Assembly (NCBI GenBank): GCA_005884685.1
Contig: VBAH01000024.1
Coordinates: 1 to 37,745 of the forward strand
Reading direction: 5' to 3'
Source of the DNA: Alphaproteobacteria bacterium
GTDB lineage: Bacteria; Pseudomonadota; Alphaproteobacteria; Rhizobiales; Xanthobacteraceae
DNA length: 37,745 nt
The position numbers and the translations under genes were made by a program. This document shows, piece by piece, positions 1 through 7,721 of the stretch. The notes under the pieces are model-generated. The model saw nothing but the letters and a program-made list of their open reading frames with translations. It was not told the origin of the DNA and did not search any database. Within the stretch, counting starts at the first letter, position 1. Each line of letters begins with the position of its first letter.

Positions 1-63
1 CGTCACCGGGCCGACGCGAAGCGGCGAGTCCCGGGGACCCCGATAGAAATGACGTCGACTAAG

Positions 64-94
64 CGGGATGGCCGGGACAAGCCCGGCCATGACG
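64..94. repeat. Family C palindromic repeat
   Basis: A 9-bp perfect stem, ATGGCCGGG / CCCGGCCAT, encloses the loop ACAAG and is flanked by CGGG and GACG. The same element recurs at 3048-3078 (opposite orientation), with variants at 2404-2434 and 3109-3139. It lies in the leader of the first gene and looks like a dispersed intergenic REP-type element. Confidence 0.75.
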
Positions 95-109
95 AAGTAG
101 AAACGTTGG

Positions 110-1429
110 ATGCCCGCCCACTTCCTGACCATTCCCCCTTCCCTCACGCACTTCCGCCTCGCCAACGCGCGCATGCCGGTGTGCCTTATTGCCGAGGCCG
201 CGCAACTCGCGCCCGACCCGGACGGCCTCGCACCCTGCGATATCGTGATCGAGAAAGACCGCATCGCGGCCATCTCACCCGCGACCGCTGCGAGGGACGG
301 ACTGCCAAATTTGGCTCTCGATCGCGGCATCGTGCTGCCGCGCCTCGTCGACGTACACACCCATATCGACAAGGGCCATATCTGGGCGCGCGCGCAGAAC
401 CCCGACGGCACGCATATGGGCGCGCGCATGGCCGTGATGGCGGATCGCGATGCGAACTGGTCGCGCGAGGATGTCGCCAAGCGCATGGACTTCGCGCTGC
501 GCTGCGCCTTCGCGCACGGCACCGGTGCGCTGCGCACCCATATCGACAGCTATCCGAAGCAGACGCCGGTCTCATGGCCGCTGTTCGCCGAGATGCGCGA
601 ACAGTGGAAAGGCCGCATCGCGCTGCAGGCGGTGGCGCTGTTTCCGATCGACTTCGCGCTCAACGACGAGCCGGGCTTCCGCGCCTTGGTGGAAACGGTC
701 GCGAAGCACGGCGGCCTGCTCGGCGGGCTCACATTTCTGGGCGAAGCACCGAATGCCAAGACGGATGCGGCGCTCGACCGGATCTTCGAAGCCGCGGCCG
801 CGAATGGCCTCGATCTCGATTTTCACGTCGACGAGAGCGATTCCCCGAAAGCCCGCTCGCTCGGCCAGATCGCGGCCGCGGCGCTGCGCCACCGTTTCAA
901 GGGCCGCATCGTCGCCGGGCATTGCTGTTCGCTCGCGCTTGCCGACGACGATGAGCGCGCTGCGATCATCGCCAGGGTGGCCGAGGCCCAGATCGCGGTC
1001 GTGTCACTGCCGATGTGCAACATGTATCTGCAGGATCGCCAGGCCGGCCGCACGCCGCGCTGGCGTGGCGTCGCGCCGCTGCATGAATTGGCCGCGGCCG
1101 GCGTCACCGTGATGGTCGCGAGCGACAATACGCGCGATCCGTTCTACGCCTACGGCGATCTCGACATGCTGGAGGTTTACCGCGAGGCGACACGCATCCT
1201 GCATTTCGACCACTCCGACCTGCCGTGGCTCAAGACCATCGCCGCAACGCCGGGCGCCGTGATGGGCCTGCCGCACGGCCGCATGGCGGTGGGCGCGCCC
1301 GCCGGCCTGATGCTCACGCGCGCGCGCACGATGAACGAGCTGTTGTCGCGGCCGCAGACCGATCGCGTGGTGCTGTGCGCGGGGAAACAGGTGGACCGTA
1401 CGCTGCCGGATTACCGGGAGCTGGATTGA
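110..1429 (+). CDS. Cytosine deaminase-like amidohydrolase (CodA/AtzC-type subgroup)
   Basis: A 439-residue metal-dependent amidohydrolase. Visible active-site residues are H83 and H85 (DVHTHID), H239 and E242 (DFHVDE), H271 (AGHCCS) and D339 (VASDN). Their order and spacing match the metal ligands, general acid-base Glu and catalytic His of E. coli cytosine deaminase. The family removes exocyclic amino groups from pyrimidines, creatinine or s-triazines (AtzC belongs to this subgroup). The residue corresponding to the pyrimidine-contacting Gln of E. coli CodA (FPQ) is Ile180 here (FPI), so cytosine is probably not the substrate. The start is ambiguous: the N-terminal 20 or so residues before LANARMPVCL are poorly typical, and the ATG at 173 (residue 22) is an alternative. 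It lies convergent to a creatininase-family gene and near an allophanate/carboxybiuret pathway, which suggests a role in nitrogen heterocycle breakdown. Confidence 0.85.
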   Translation: MPAHFLTIPPSLTHFRLANARMPVCLIAEAAQLAPDPDGLAPCDIVIEKDRIAAISPATAARDGLPNLALDRGIVLPRLVDVHTHIDKGHIWARAQNPDGTHMGARMAVMADRDANWSREDVAKRMDFALRCAFAHGTGALRTHIDSYPKQTPVSWPLFAEMREQWKGRIALQAVALFPIDFALNDEPGFRALVETVAKHGGLLGGLTFLGEAPNAKTDAALDRIFEAAAANGLDLDFHVDESDSPKARSLGQIAAAALRHRFKGRIVAGHCCSLALADDDERAAIIARVAEAQIAVVSLPMCNMYLQDRQAGRTPRWRGVAPLHELAAAGVTVMVASDNTRDPFYAYGDLDMLEVYREATRILHFDHSDLPWLKTIAATPGAVMGLPHGRMAVGAPAGLMLTRARTMNELLSRPQTDRVVLCAGKQVDRTLPDYRELD

Positions 1430-1477
1430 TATTTCTTTCTTCAAAGCCCTCTCCCGCCCTCACTTCGCGTTCGGGCA

Positions 1478-1501
1478 CCCTCTCCCGCAAGCGGGAGAGG
1501 G
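1478..1501. repeat. Family D hairpin between convergent genes; possible bidirectional terminator
   Basis: A perfect 11-bp inverted repeat, CCCTCTCCCGC / GCGGGAGAGGG, has a two-base loop and sits between two convergent genes. It is a member of a dispersed family (see 7684, 15187, 15237 and 32705). No clear T-run follows on either strand, so a terminator role is inferred from position only. Confidence 0.6.
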
Positions 1502-1524
1502 GAAGAGGAGCCCGCGGGTCCGCC

Positions 1525-2322
1525 CTACGCCAGCCGGCTCAGCTCGAACCGCTCCACCTCGCGCAACAACTCGATGAACCGCTCCGCCTGAAACTCCGCC
1601 CACTGCTTGCCCTTCTCCGGCGTGCCGAGCGAGGCGTCGCCCGCGGCGCCCGCCGGATGGATGTCCTGCGCGATCCAGGCATGCGCGTGCAGGCCGGTCG
1701 GACGCAGGAACTTGAACTCGTTCTCCATCCGCACCGAGGACGGCACGAAGTTCGCGACCTTCTCCTTGCGCACGAGGTCGGGGCGGAAGTGCAGCATCAG
1801 CGAGGTTTCGATGTCGCCCGCATGGATGCCGTGCAGGGCTTCAGCTTCCGAGAACAGGCCTTTCGGCACGCCGAAGCGCCAGCCGGTGGTCACCACCAGC
1901 ATCTGGCAGTTCACGCGCAGCTCGCGCGCCACCACCCGCATCGTGTCCACATTGCCGCCGTGCGACGTGACGATCACCATCTTGCGCAAGCCGGCACGCG
2001 CGACGCTCTCGCCGATCTCGGTCCACACGCGCTGCGCGGTTTCCGCCGTGTAGGTGATGGTGCCGGGCGAGCGGATGTGCTCGTTCGACTTGCCGACCGC
2101 CTGCACGGGCAGGAACAGCGCCGCCAAGTCATCCGGCAGCTTCGCGATCACCGTGTCGATCATGCCATGGCCGATGATCGTGTCGGTCGAGACCGCGAGG
2201 TGCGGCCCATGCTGCTCGATCGCGGCGATCGGCAGCACGGCGATCGTTTTCGCTGCATCGAGCCCGGCGAAGTCTTCGGTGGTGAGCTGTAGCCAGTGGA
2301 CCTTGCGCATACCGTGTCTCAT
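1525..2322 (-). CDS. Creatininase family protein
   Basis: A 265-residue member of the creatininase family, which are metal-dependent hydrolases of cyclic or linear amides (creatinine to creatine, FAPy deformylase and similar). Visible motifs are E36-x-H38 with D47 (IEQHGPHLAVSTD), the S-H121-G-G-N turn and HAGDIETS (H167 to E172). These are the characteristic metal-binding segments. Length is normal for the family (about 240 to 265). The start at 2322 has GAGAG upstream; an internal ATG at 2310 is an alternative. It sits tail to tail with the deaminase-like gene. A ring-opening amidohydrolase next to a deaminase and an AtzEGHF set suggests that it acts on a cyclic ureide or amide. The exact substrate cannot be read from the sequence. 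Confidence 0.88.
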   Translation of the reverse strand: MRHGMRKVHWLQLTTEDFAGLDAAKTIAVLPIAAIEQHGPHLAVSTDTIIGHGMIDTVIAKLPDDLAALFLPVQAVGKSNEHIRSPGTITYTAETAQRVWTEIGESVARAGLRKMVIVTSHGGNVDTMRVVARELRVNCQMLVVTTGWRFGVPKGLFSEAEALHGIHAGDIETSLMLHFRPDLVRKEKVANFVPSSVRMENEFKFLRPTGLHAHAWIAQDIHPAGAAGDASLGTPEKGKQWAEFQAERFIELLREVERFELSRLA

Positions 2323-2332
2323 GTCTCTCGCT

Positions 2333-2377
2333 CGTCATCGCCGGGGCGGCCCAAGGGGCCGAGACCCGGTGATCCCG
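2333..2377. repeat. Degenerate palindromic repeat (family C-like)
   Basis: CGTCATCGCCGGGGCGGCCC followed by GGGGCCGAGACCCGGTGATC forms an imperfect hairpin with the same outer ends (CGTCAT / GATCCCG) as the family C elements. It lies just upstream of the creatininase-family gene. Confidence 0.5.
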
Positions 2378-2403
2378 CTTGGGAGAGAACATACCTGCCT
2401 TGC

Positions 2404-2434
2404 CGGGATCGCCGCGACAAGCCCGGCGATGACG
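2404..2434. repeat. Family C palindromic repeat variant
   Basis: CGGGATCGCCGCGACAAG followed by CCCGGCGATGACG is a near copy of the element at 64-94, with the stem ATCGCCG(C/G)G / CCCGGCGAT. It lies downstream of the quinone reductase gene and upstream of the creatininase-family gene. Confidence 0.65.
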
Positions 2435-2443
2435 AAGGAGGGT

Positions 2444-3025
2444 TCAAAATCGTAGCATCGCGGCGCGCACCCTGGCGATGAACGCCGTGCGCGTCGCCTC
2501 GCTCGCGACGTTCAGGTGATAGAGCGGATAATAATCGACCTTCGCGCCCTTGCTGAAGCGCGGCAGGTAGCGCGTCATGATCTTCTTCGGCGGGTCGCCG
2601 ACGAACAGCGCGTTCCACCACGGCCGGCCGTAGGTGGTGATGCCTGCGATGCGCTTGAGATTCGTCAGCAGCGGGATTGCCATGTTCGGGTTCGAGAGGT
2701 CGAACGCGACGCCGGGCATCAGCAGCCGGTCCATCCAGCCTTTCAGCATCGCCGGCGGGCCGAACGACCAGACGGGAAACTGCATGACCAGCGCATCGGC
2801 CGCACGCAGGCGGCGCACGTAGTCGGCGACGGCCGATTGGTTCTTGGACAGATCGTGATAGTCGCGCCGCTCCTGCTCCGACATGACGGGATCGAATTTC
2901 TCCGCATAGAGGTCGCAGAGATCGACCGTGTGACCGGCTTCTTTCAGGCCCGCCAGCGCCTCACCGCGGATCGCGGCGTGGAAGGATTCGGGGAGAGGGT
3001 GGCAGTAGATGTAATGGATGTTCAT
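2444..3025 (-). CDS. NAD(P)H dehydrogenase (quinone) / flavodoxin-fold reductase
   Basis: A 193-residue protein of the flavodoxin-like fold, type 2 (NQO1 / MdaB / KefF-like). It begins with a beta strand and phosphate loop, MNIHYIYCHPLPESF, the FMN/FAD phosphate-binding segment. It continues with FPVWSFGPPAMLKGWMDR (about residues 95-112), the family hallmark, and TTYGRPWW (about 142-149), which contributes to the flavin site. The expected activity is two-electron reduction of quinones, azo or nitro compounds by NAD(P)H in the cytosol. It lies 121 bp upstream of the creatininase-family gene on the same strand. Co-transcription is possible, but repeats fill the gap. A link to the neighbouring catabolic genes is only contextual. 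Confidence 0.85.
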   Translation of the reverse strand: MNIHYIYCHPLPESFHAAIRGEALAGLKEAGHTVDLCDLYAEKFDPVMSEQERRDYHDLSKNQSAVADYVRRLRAADALVMQFPVWSFGPPAMLKGWMDRLLMPGVAFDLSNPNMAIPLLTNLKRIAGITTYGRPWWNALFVGDPPKKIMTRYLPRFSKGAKVDYYPLYHLNVASEATRTAFIARVRAAMLRF

Positions 3026-3047
3026 GCGGAGCAGAAACCTCTCACCT

Positions 3048-3078
3048 CGTCATGGCCGGGCTTGTCCCGGCCATCCCG
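3048..3078. repeat. Family C palindromic repeat
   Basis: CGTCATGGCCGGGCTTGTCC followed by CGGCCATCCCG is the exact reverse-orientation counterpart of the element at 64-94. Confidence 0.75.
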
Positions 3079-3108
3079 ATAGATGAGGCGCTGTCTTGCC
3101 ATCCCAAG

Positions 3109-3139
3109 CGGGATGCCCGGCACAAGGCCGGGCATGACG
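3109..3139. repeat. Family C palindromic repeat
   Basis: Stem ATGCCCGGC / GCCGGGCAT around ACAAG, flanked by CGGG and GACG. It faces the copy at 3048-3078, so the two form a head-to-head pair about 30 bp apart. They lie between the FAD oxidase stop and the quinone reductase start. Confidence 0.7.
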
Positions 3140-3163
3140 GAGAACAACTGCACGCGCCGCGCA

Positions 3164-4534
3164 TCAACTCTTCGTTGGCACGTACGTCCGCATCTTGCCC
3201 GGATTGAGCAGCCCGTACGGATCGGCCTCCGCCTTCATGCCGAGCTGATCAGCGCCCGTGCTCTTGTGGCGCGAGCCGTCCTCCAGCGTGTAGACGTGCG
3301 GATTGGCGATGAAAACGCCATGTTTCTCATGCAGCGCGATGATCTCGTTCAGCCGCTCTTCCGTCGTGTAACGCACGATCGGCAGCGCCGAGCAGGTGAT
3401 GCGTCCGGCGAAGCGGATGAACTCGGTGTGCGGCAGCACCTCGTCGGGGAACATCTCGGCCATCTGGCGCACCGACTCGATCAGCCGGTCGTGCGGGAAC
3501 AGGCACTGCAGATAGGTGATGCTGCGGTCCTGCTTCAGCCACTGCAGGGTCGTGTGGTTCCAGGTGTACTCGTAGAGCGGCTCCTTGCCCGGGCCATCGT
3601 CATGCGGCTGCTCATAGGTGATCGTGCCGCGCGTGCCGACGATGTCCTTGAAGCTTTCCAGCGACGGCTCCGCGATCATGGCGAAGATGACGTGCTTGCC
3701 TTCCGGGCAGTGTGCTTTCAGCGCATTGAAGTGCTGCGGAATGGGCCAGATCATCGGGGTGATCAGCTTCTTCACCACGCCATCGGCGAGCGCCACGTCA
3801 TAGCCGACTTGCATGGCGTCGAAGAAATCGTCGAACGCCACGATCACGTCGACCCAGGCCCAAGCGGGCGCGAGCGGCATTTCCAGCGCCGTGATGATGC
3901 CGGTGGTGCCGTAGGCGCGGTTGACCTTCTGCGCCGCATCGGTGCGCAGCTCGATGATGCGCGGCGTCTCCTCCACGGTGACGACGCGCGCGCAGAGAAT
4001 GTTGCCGGGCTCGCGCAAGCCCCCGTAATTGATCGAGCCGATGCCGCCCGAGCCGCCGCCGACAAATCCGCCGATCGTCGCCATGCGCTTGGTCGAGGGA
4101 TGCATGCGCAGCTCCCACCCCTGCGGCCGGGTGGCGGCGTCGAGGTCGTTCATCTTGATGCCCGGCTCGCAGCGCACGATGCCGGGCTTCTGCCACGCGA
4201 TCTTCGTCATGTTGGTGAGGTCGAGCAGCACGCCGCCTTCGAGCGGCACGGCCTGACCGTAATTGCCGGTTGCGGCGCCGCGCGGGGTGAGCGGGATGCG
4301 GGAGCGCGCGCAGGCCGCCGCCACGGCGATCACGTCGGCCTCGTCGCGCGGCGTCGCCACCACGTCGGCGGACTTGCCGTGCAGCTGCTTGTTGAGCACC
4401 GGCGAGTACCAGAAATAGTCGCGCGAGCGTAACCGCACGCGCTGCATGTCGGTCGTCACCGGCACGTCGCCGATGGCGCGCAGAAAGCCGTCGATATCGT
4501 AGCGGGCGGCGGTCTTGGCAGCGGTCGCGGGCAT
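3164..4534 (-). CDS. FAD-binding oxidoreductase (GlcD / D-lactate dehydrogenase type)
   Basis: A 456-residue protein with an N-terminal PCMH-type FAD-binding domain (about residues 55-235; PRGAATGNYGQAVP at about 84-97 and GIGSINYGGLREPGNIL further on) and a C-terminal FAD-oxidase domain ending in the typical DPYGLLNPGK tail. Relatives oxidise 2-hydroxy acids such as glycolate or D-lactate, but the substrate here is unknown. The start at 4534 is preferred because GGAG lies 6 to 9 nt upstream and the frame further upstream has no family similarity. The gene is divergent from the ABC importer, with 268 bp between starts, so the two may share a control region. A role in the importer's pathway is suggested by position only. 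Confidence 0.85.
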   Translation of the reverse strand: MPATAAKTAARYDIDGFLRAIGDVPVTTDMQRVRLRSRDYFWYSPVLNKQLHGKSADVVATPRDEADVIAVAAACARSRIPLTPRGAATGNYGQAVPLEGGVLLDLTNMTKIAWQKPGIVRCEPGIKMNDLDAATRPQGWELRMHPSTKRMATIGGFVGGGSGGIGSINYGGLREPGNILCARVVTVEETPRIIELRTDAAQKVNRAYGTTGIITALEMPLAPAWAWVDVIVAFDDFFDAMQVGYDVALADGVVKKLITPMIWPIPQHFNALKAHCPEGKHVIFAMIAEPSLESFKDIVGTRGTITYEQPHDDGPGKEPLYEYTWNHTTLQWLKQDRSITYLQCLFPHDRLIESVRQMAEMFPDEVLPHTEFIRFAGRITCSALPIVRYTTEERLNEIIALHEKHGVFIANPHVYTLEDGSRHKSTGADQLGMKAEADPYGLLNPGKMRTYVPTKS

Positions 4535-4802
4535 CGGGATCTCCGGGTTCGCGCCGAAACTGGCATCGGGTCCGGCGCAAAGCAATGACGGGCGCGTTGC
4601 GTTATCCACGCAACCTGAAAGCGTGGCATCGGTTGTGGCTGCGGCGCACGACCTCGGCCTGCCTCTTACCTGGGCAACTGACTGCTGTATCCTTGTGCAT
4701 GACGGCCGCCCGAGCCTTGGACTCCGGGCCGGAAACTGCGGCATATCTGTTGCTAGCAATGTCCTGGCTTCGCCCTCGCGGCGTATCGTGAAAGGATCGA
4801 TC

Positions 4803-5819
4803 ATGAACACCAAATATCGCATCGACCGCCGCAAAGCCCTCGGCCTGATGGGAGGCGCAGCGCTTGTGGCCGTTCCCGGGGCTCGCGTCTCCGCGCAGAC
4901 GCTCGACAAGGTGAGCTACCAGACCAACTGGCGCGCGCAGGCCGAGCACGGCGGTTTCTATCTCGCGATCACCAACGGCATTTACAAGAAACACGGCATC
5001 GACGCCGACATCCGCATGGGCGGCCCGCAGCAGAACCCGTCGCAGCTCCTGCTCGGCGGGCGCGTCGACATGATCATGTCGAACTCGTTCGAGGGCATCA
5101 ATTACGCCAGGGAGAACCTGCCGTTCCTGGTGATCGCCTCGATCTTCCAGAAGGATCCGCAGGTGATCATCTCGCACCCGAATGTGGGGCACGACTCGTT
5201 CGAGCAGCTCAAGGGCAAGCCGATCCTGATCGGCGCCGGCGGACGCAACAGCTACTGGCCGTTCCTCAAGGCGAAGTACGGCTACACCGACGAGCAGGCG
5301 CGCCCCTATACCTTCAACATGGCGCCGTTCCTCGCCGACAAGCAGCTCTCGCAGCAAGGTTTTGTGTCGTCCGAGCCGTACGTGATCATGCAGGCCGGCG
5401 TGCAGCCGGTGGTGCACCTGATCGCGGACGCCGGGTTCGACAACTACAACACCACCATCAACATCTCGCGCAAGATGATCGAGGAGAAGAAAGACGTGGT
5501 GCAGCGCTTCGTCACGGCGTCGCTCGAGGGCTGGGCCGAATACCTGAAGGGCGGAGCTGCGATCGAAGCCGCCAATGCGCAGATCAGACGAGACAATCCG
5601 GACATGACCGACGACAAGATGGCGTACGCGCTCAAGGTCATGAACGAGCGCGGCATCGTGAAGTCGGGCGATGCGCTCAAGCTCGGCATTGGCGCGATGA
5701 CCGACGAGCGCTGGAAGCGCTTCTATGAGACGATGACGGCAGCCGGCGCATTCCCGCCGGGCATCGATTACAGACGAGCCTACTCGCTCGAATTCATCAA
5801 CAAGGGCGTCGGCGCGTGA
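4803..5819 (+). CDS. ABC transporter substrate-binding protein, NMT1/THI5-like
   Basis: A 338-residue periplasmic solute-binding protein of the NMT1 / SsuA / TauA group, which bind pyrimidine precursors, sulfonates, nitrate and related small molecules. The N-terminus has a twin-arginine-like export signal (IDRRKALGLMGGAALVAVPGARVSAQ, about residues 8-33). The family pattern is seen in TNWRAQAEHGGFYLAITNGIYKKHGID and in the GGRVDMIMSNS stretch. The start at 4803 is supported by AAAGGA 9 nt upstream. Its stop overlaps the GTG start of the ATPase gene, which shows translational coupling. Linkage to an allophanate hydrolase downstream suggests an N-rich ligand such as a hydantoin, pyrimidine, ureide or triazine. 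This is inference. Confidence 0.9.
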   Translation: MNTKYRIDRRKALGLMGGAALVAVPGARVSAQTLDKVSYQTNWRAQAEHGGFYLAITNGIYKKHGIDADIRMGGPQQNPSQLLLGGRVDMIMSNSFEGINYARENLPFLVIASIFQKDPQVIISHPNVGHDSFEQLKGKPILIGAGGRNSYWPFLKAKYGYTDEQARPYTFNMAPFLADKQLSQQGFVSSEPYVIMQAGVQPVVHLIADAGFDNYNTTINISRKMIEEKKDVVQRFVTASLEGWAEYLKGGAAIEAANAQIRRDNPDMTDDKMAYALKVMNERGIVKSGDALKLGIGAMTDERWKRFYETMTAAGAFPPGIDYRRAYSLEFINKGVGA

Positions 5820-6616
5820 CGATTGCTCCCGTGGCGAGCGCGACAAACGCCCGCCCGCTCGTTTCGATCCGCGATGTCTCCAAGCAGTTCGCGAACGGCA
5901 CGATCGCCATTCGCGGGGTGGATCTCGATCTGCGCGAAGCGGAGTTCGTCAGCCTGCTCGGGCCGTCCGGCTGCGGGAAATCGACGCTGCTGCGCATCAT
6001 CGCGGGGCTGGGCGCGCCCAGCGCCGGCACGGTCGACTGGCCGACCTCCGCGCATGATGCGAGCGGCGAAGCGCATCCCGATCTCGGCTTCGTGTTCCAG
6101 GACCCCACCCTGATGCCGTGGGCGAACGCGCTGAAGAACACCATGCTGCCGCTGACGCTCGCGGCCGTCAGCAAAAACGAGGCGGAAGAGCGCGCCGCCG
6201 AGATGCTGGCGCTGGTCGGGTTGAAGGGTTTCGAGAAGTCCTATCCGCGCGAACTCTCCGGCGGGATGAAGATGCGCGTCTCGATCGCGCGCGCGCTGGT
6301 GACGCATCCGAAGATTCTGCTGATGGACGAGCCATTCGCGGCGCTCGATGAGATTACCCGCCACAAGCTCAACGACGACCTGCTCGGGTTGTGGTGGCAG
6401 AACCGCTTCACCGCCGTGTTCGTCACCCACTCGGTGTTCGAGTCGGTGTATCTCTCCCAGCGCATCGTCGTGATGGCGGCGCGGCCCGGCCGCGTAATGG
6501 CGGACCTGCAAAACGATGCGCCTTATCCGCGCGACGCGCTGTTCCGCACCTCGGCCGATTACGCCCATCTGTGCCGGGCGGCGTCGGAGACCTTGAAGCG
6601 GGCGATCGCCGCATGA
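5816..6616 (+). CDS. ABC transporter ATP-binding protein (SsuB/TauB/ThiZ type)
   Basis: A 266-residue importer ATPase. Visible motifs are Walker A GPSGCGKS (49-56), Q-loop Q95 (VFQDPTLMPW, typical of the nitrate/sulfonate/taurine group), signature LSGGMKMRVSIARAL (147-161), Walker B ILLMDEP with D171-E172, and switch H205 (VTHS). It starts at GTG 5816, overlapping the TGA of the binding-protein gene by 4 nt (GTGA), so it is translationally coupled. It supplies energy for the importer formed with the permease downstream. A repeat element (6632-6766) separates it from the permease gene, which is unusual for this otherwise tight operon. Confidence 0.93.
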   Translation: MTIAPVASATNARPLVSIRDVSKQFANGTIAIRGVDLDLREAEFVSLLGPSGCGKSTLLRIIAGLGAPSAGTVDWPTSAHDASGEAHPDLGFVFQDPTLMPWANALKNTMLPLTLAAVSKNEAEERAAEMLALVGLKGFEKSYPRELSGGMKMRVSIARALVTHPKILLMDEPFAALDEITRHKLNDDLLGLWWQNRFTAVFVTHSVFESVYLSQRIVVMAARPGRVMADLQNDAPYPRDALFRTSADYAHLCRAASETLKRAIAA

Positions 6617-6631
6617 GAGCCGGAAACTCAT

Positions 6632-6766
6632 CATGTCCCGGGCGCAATGCGACACGAAGTGATGCATTGCAGACCCGGGACCGTTGCAAGCTCCGCGTAT
6701 CGTGCGGTCCCGGTTCTGCGCCGCATCATTTCGCTGCGCTCATGCTGCGCCGCCCCCGGGACACAC
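6632..6766. repeat. Family E tandem-hairpin repeat inside the ABC operon
   Basis: Two GC-rich imperfect hairpins lie in tandem. The first (6636-6680) starts TCCCGGGCGCAATGC and ends GCATTGCAGACCCGGGA. The second (about 6708-6764) starts TCCCGGTTCTGCG and ends in CCCGGGACAC. Both hairpins share the TCCCGG / CCGGGA ends, so they look like copies of one unit. The element fills almost the whole ATPase-permease gap. Confidence 0.65.
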
Positions 6767-6767
6767 G

Positions 6768-7646
6768 ATGACATCGTCCGCCACGACATCTGTTCCTCAC
6801 GACGGCACCGACGCCGAAGCACGGCCGGTGTCTGCCGAGGAGCGGCGCATCCTCGGGCTGCCGGCAAGCTCGTGGCCCGGCATCATCGCGCCGGTGGTGA
6901 TCGGCATAATCGCACTCACCGCGTGGGAGCTGACCGTCCGCATCAAGGGCATTCCGCACTACATTCTCCCTGGCCCGATCCTGATCGTGCAGACGCTGTG
7001 GAACGACTGGGCGACGTTGTCGGAATCGTTGCTGATCACGTTGCGCATCACCTTCGCGGCGTTGATCGCGGCGATCGCGGTCGGGGTGTCGCTCGCGATC
7101 ATCTTCACCCAGTCGAAGTGGCTGGAGAAGTCGCTGTTTCCTTACGCGGTGATCCTGCAGGTGACGCCGGTCGTCTCGATCGCGCCGCTGATCATCATCT
7201 GGGTCGGCGACATCAACCTGTCGCTGCTGATCTGCGCCTGGATCGTAGCGTTCTTCCCGATCCTGTCGAACACGATCCTCGGGCTGAACTCGGCCGACCA
7301 CAATCTCATCAACCTGTTCCAGCTTTACCGCGCGAGCCGCTGGCAGACCTTGCGCTACCTGCGCCTGCCGGCCGCGCTGCCGTATTTTCTCGGCGGGTTG
7401 AAGATTTCCGGCGGGCTTGCCCTGATCGGCGCGGTCGTCGCCGAATTCGTCGCCGGCACCGGCGGCAGCGCCTCCGGATTGGCCTACCGCATTCTCGAAT
7501 CCGGCTATCGGCTGCAGATTCCGCGCATGTTCGCCGCGCTGCTGCTGATCTCGCTCTCCGGTATCGCGATCTTCTTTCTGACCAGCTGGATCGCGCATCT
7601 CGCGCTGCGCCATTGGCACGAAAGCGCCGTGCGGCGCGAGAACTAG
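6768..7646 (+). CDS. ABC transporter permease (SsuC/TauC type)
   Basis: A 292-residue inner-membrane permease with about six hydrophobic segments, beginning near residue 37 (GIIAPVVIGIIALTAWEL). It carries the EAA loop near the C-terminal third (LYRASRWQTLRYLRLPAALPYFLGGLKI region), which docks on the ATPase. It completes the importer with the two upstream genes. The ATG at 6768 is chosen because it opens a normal hydrophilic N-terminus (MTSSATTSVPHDG). No good ribosome-binding site precedes it, as the sequence before it belongs to a family E repeat ending CCCGGGACACACG. An earlier in-frame start at 6684 would add 28 residues encoded by the repeat and is unlikely. Confidence 0.9.
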   Translation: MTSSATTSVPHDGTDAEARPVSAEERRILGLPASSWPGIIAPVVIGIIALTAWELTVRIKGIPHYILPGPILIVQTLWNDWATLSESLLITLRITFAALIAAIAVGVSLAIIFTQSKWLEKSLFPYAVILQVTPVVSIAPLIIIWVGDINLSLLICAWIVAFFPILSNTILGLNSADHNLINLFQLYRASRWQTLRYLRLPAALPYFLGGLKISGGLALIGAVVAEFVAGTGGSASGLAYRILESGYRLQIPRMFAALLLISLSGIAIFFLTSWIAHLALRHWHESAVRREN

Positions 7647-7683
7647 GATGGGCCTCCGCACCAAGCCGCGTACTCGGCGCGCT

Positions 7684-7706
7684 CCCTCCCCCCTTGCGGG
7701 GGAGGG
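7684..7706. repeat. Family D hairpin upstream of the allophanate hydrolase gene
   Basis: CCCTCCCCC / GGGGGAGGG with a short loop, followed by TTGGGGAGGGGGG. The purine-rich right flank (7711-7719) is also the apparent Shine-Dalgarno region of the gene starting at 7722. Confidence 0.6.
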
Positions 7707-7721
7707 TTGGGGAGGGGGGTC

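Noticed and set aside
3083-4432. A 449-codon plus-strand open frame opposite the FAD oxidase
   Set aside because: No domain, no ribosome-binding site, and full overlap with a confident gene.
4535-4802. A sigma-54 or strong sigma-70 promoter between the FAD oxidase and importer genes
   Set aside because: TGGCATCGGTTGTGGCTG was considered as a -24/-12 site, but the spacing and the TTGC element do not fit; no other convincing pair was found.
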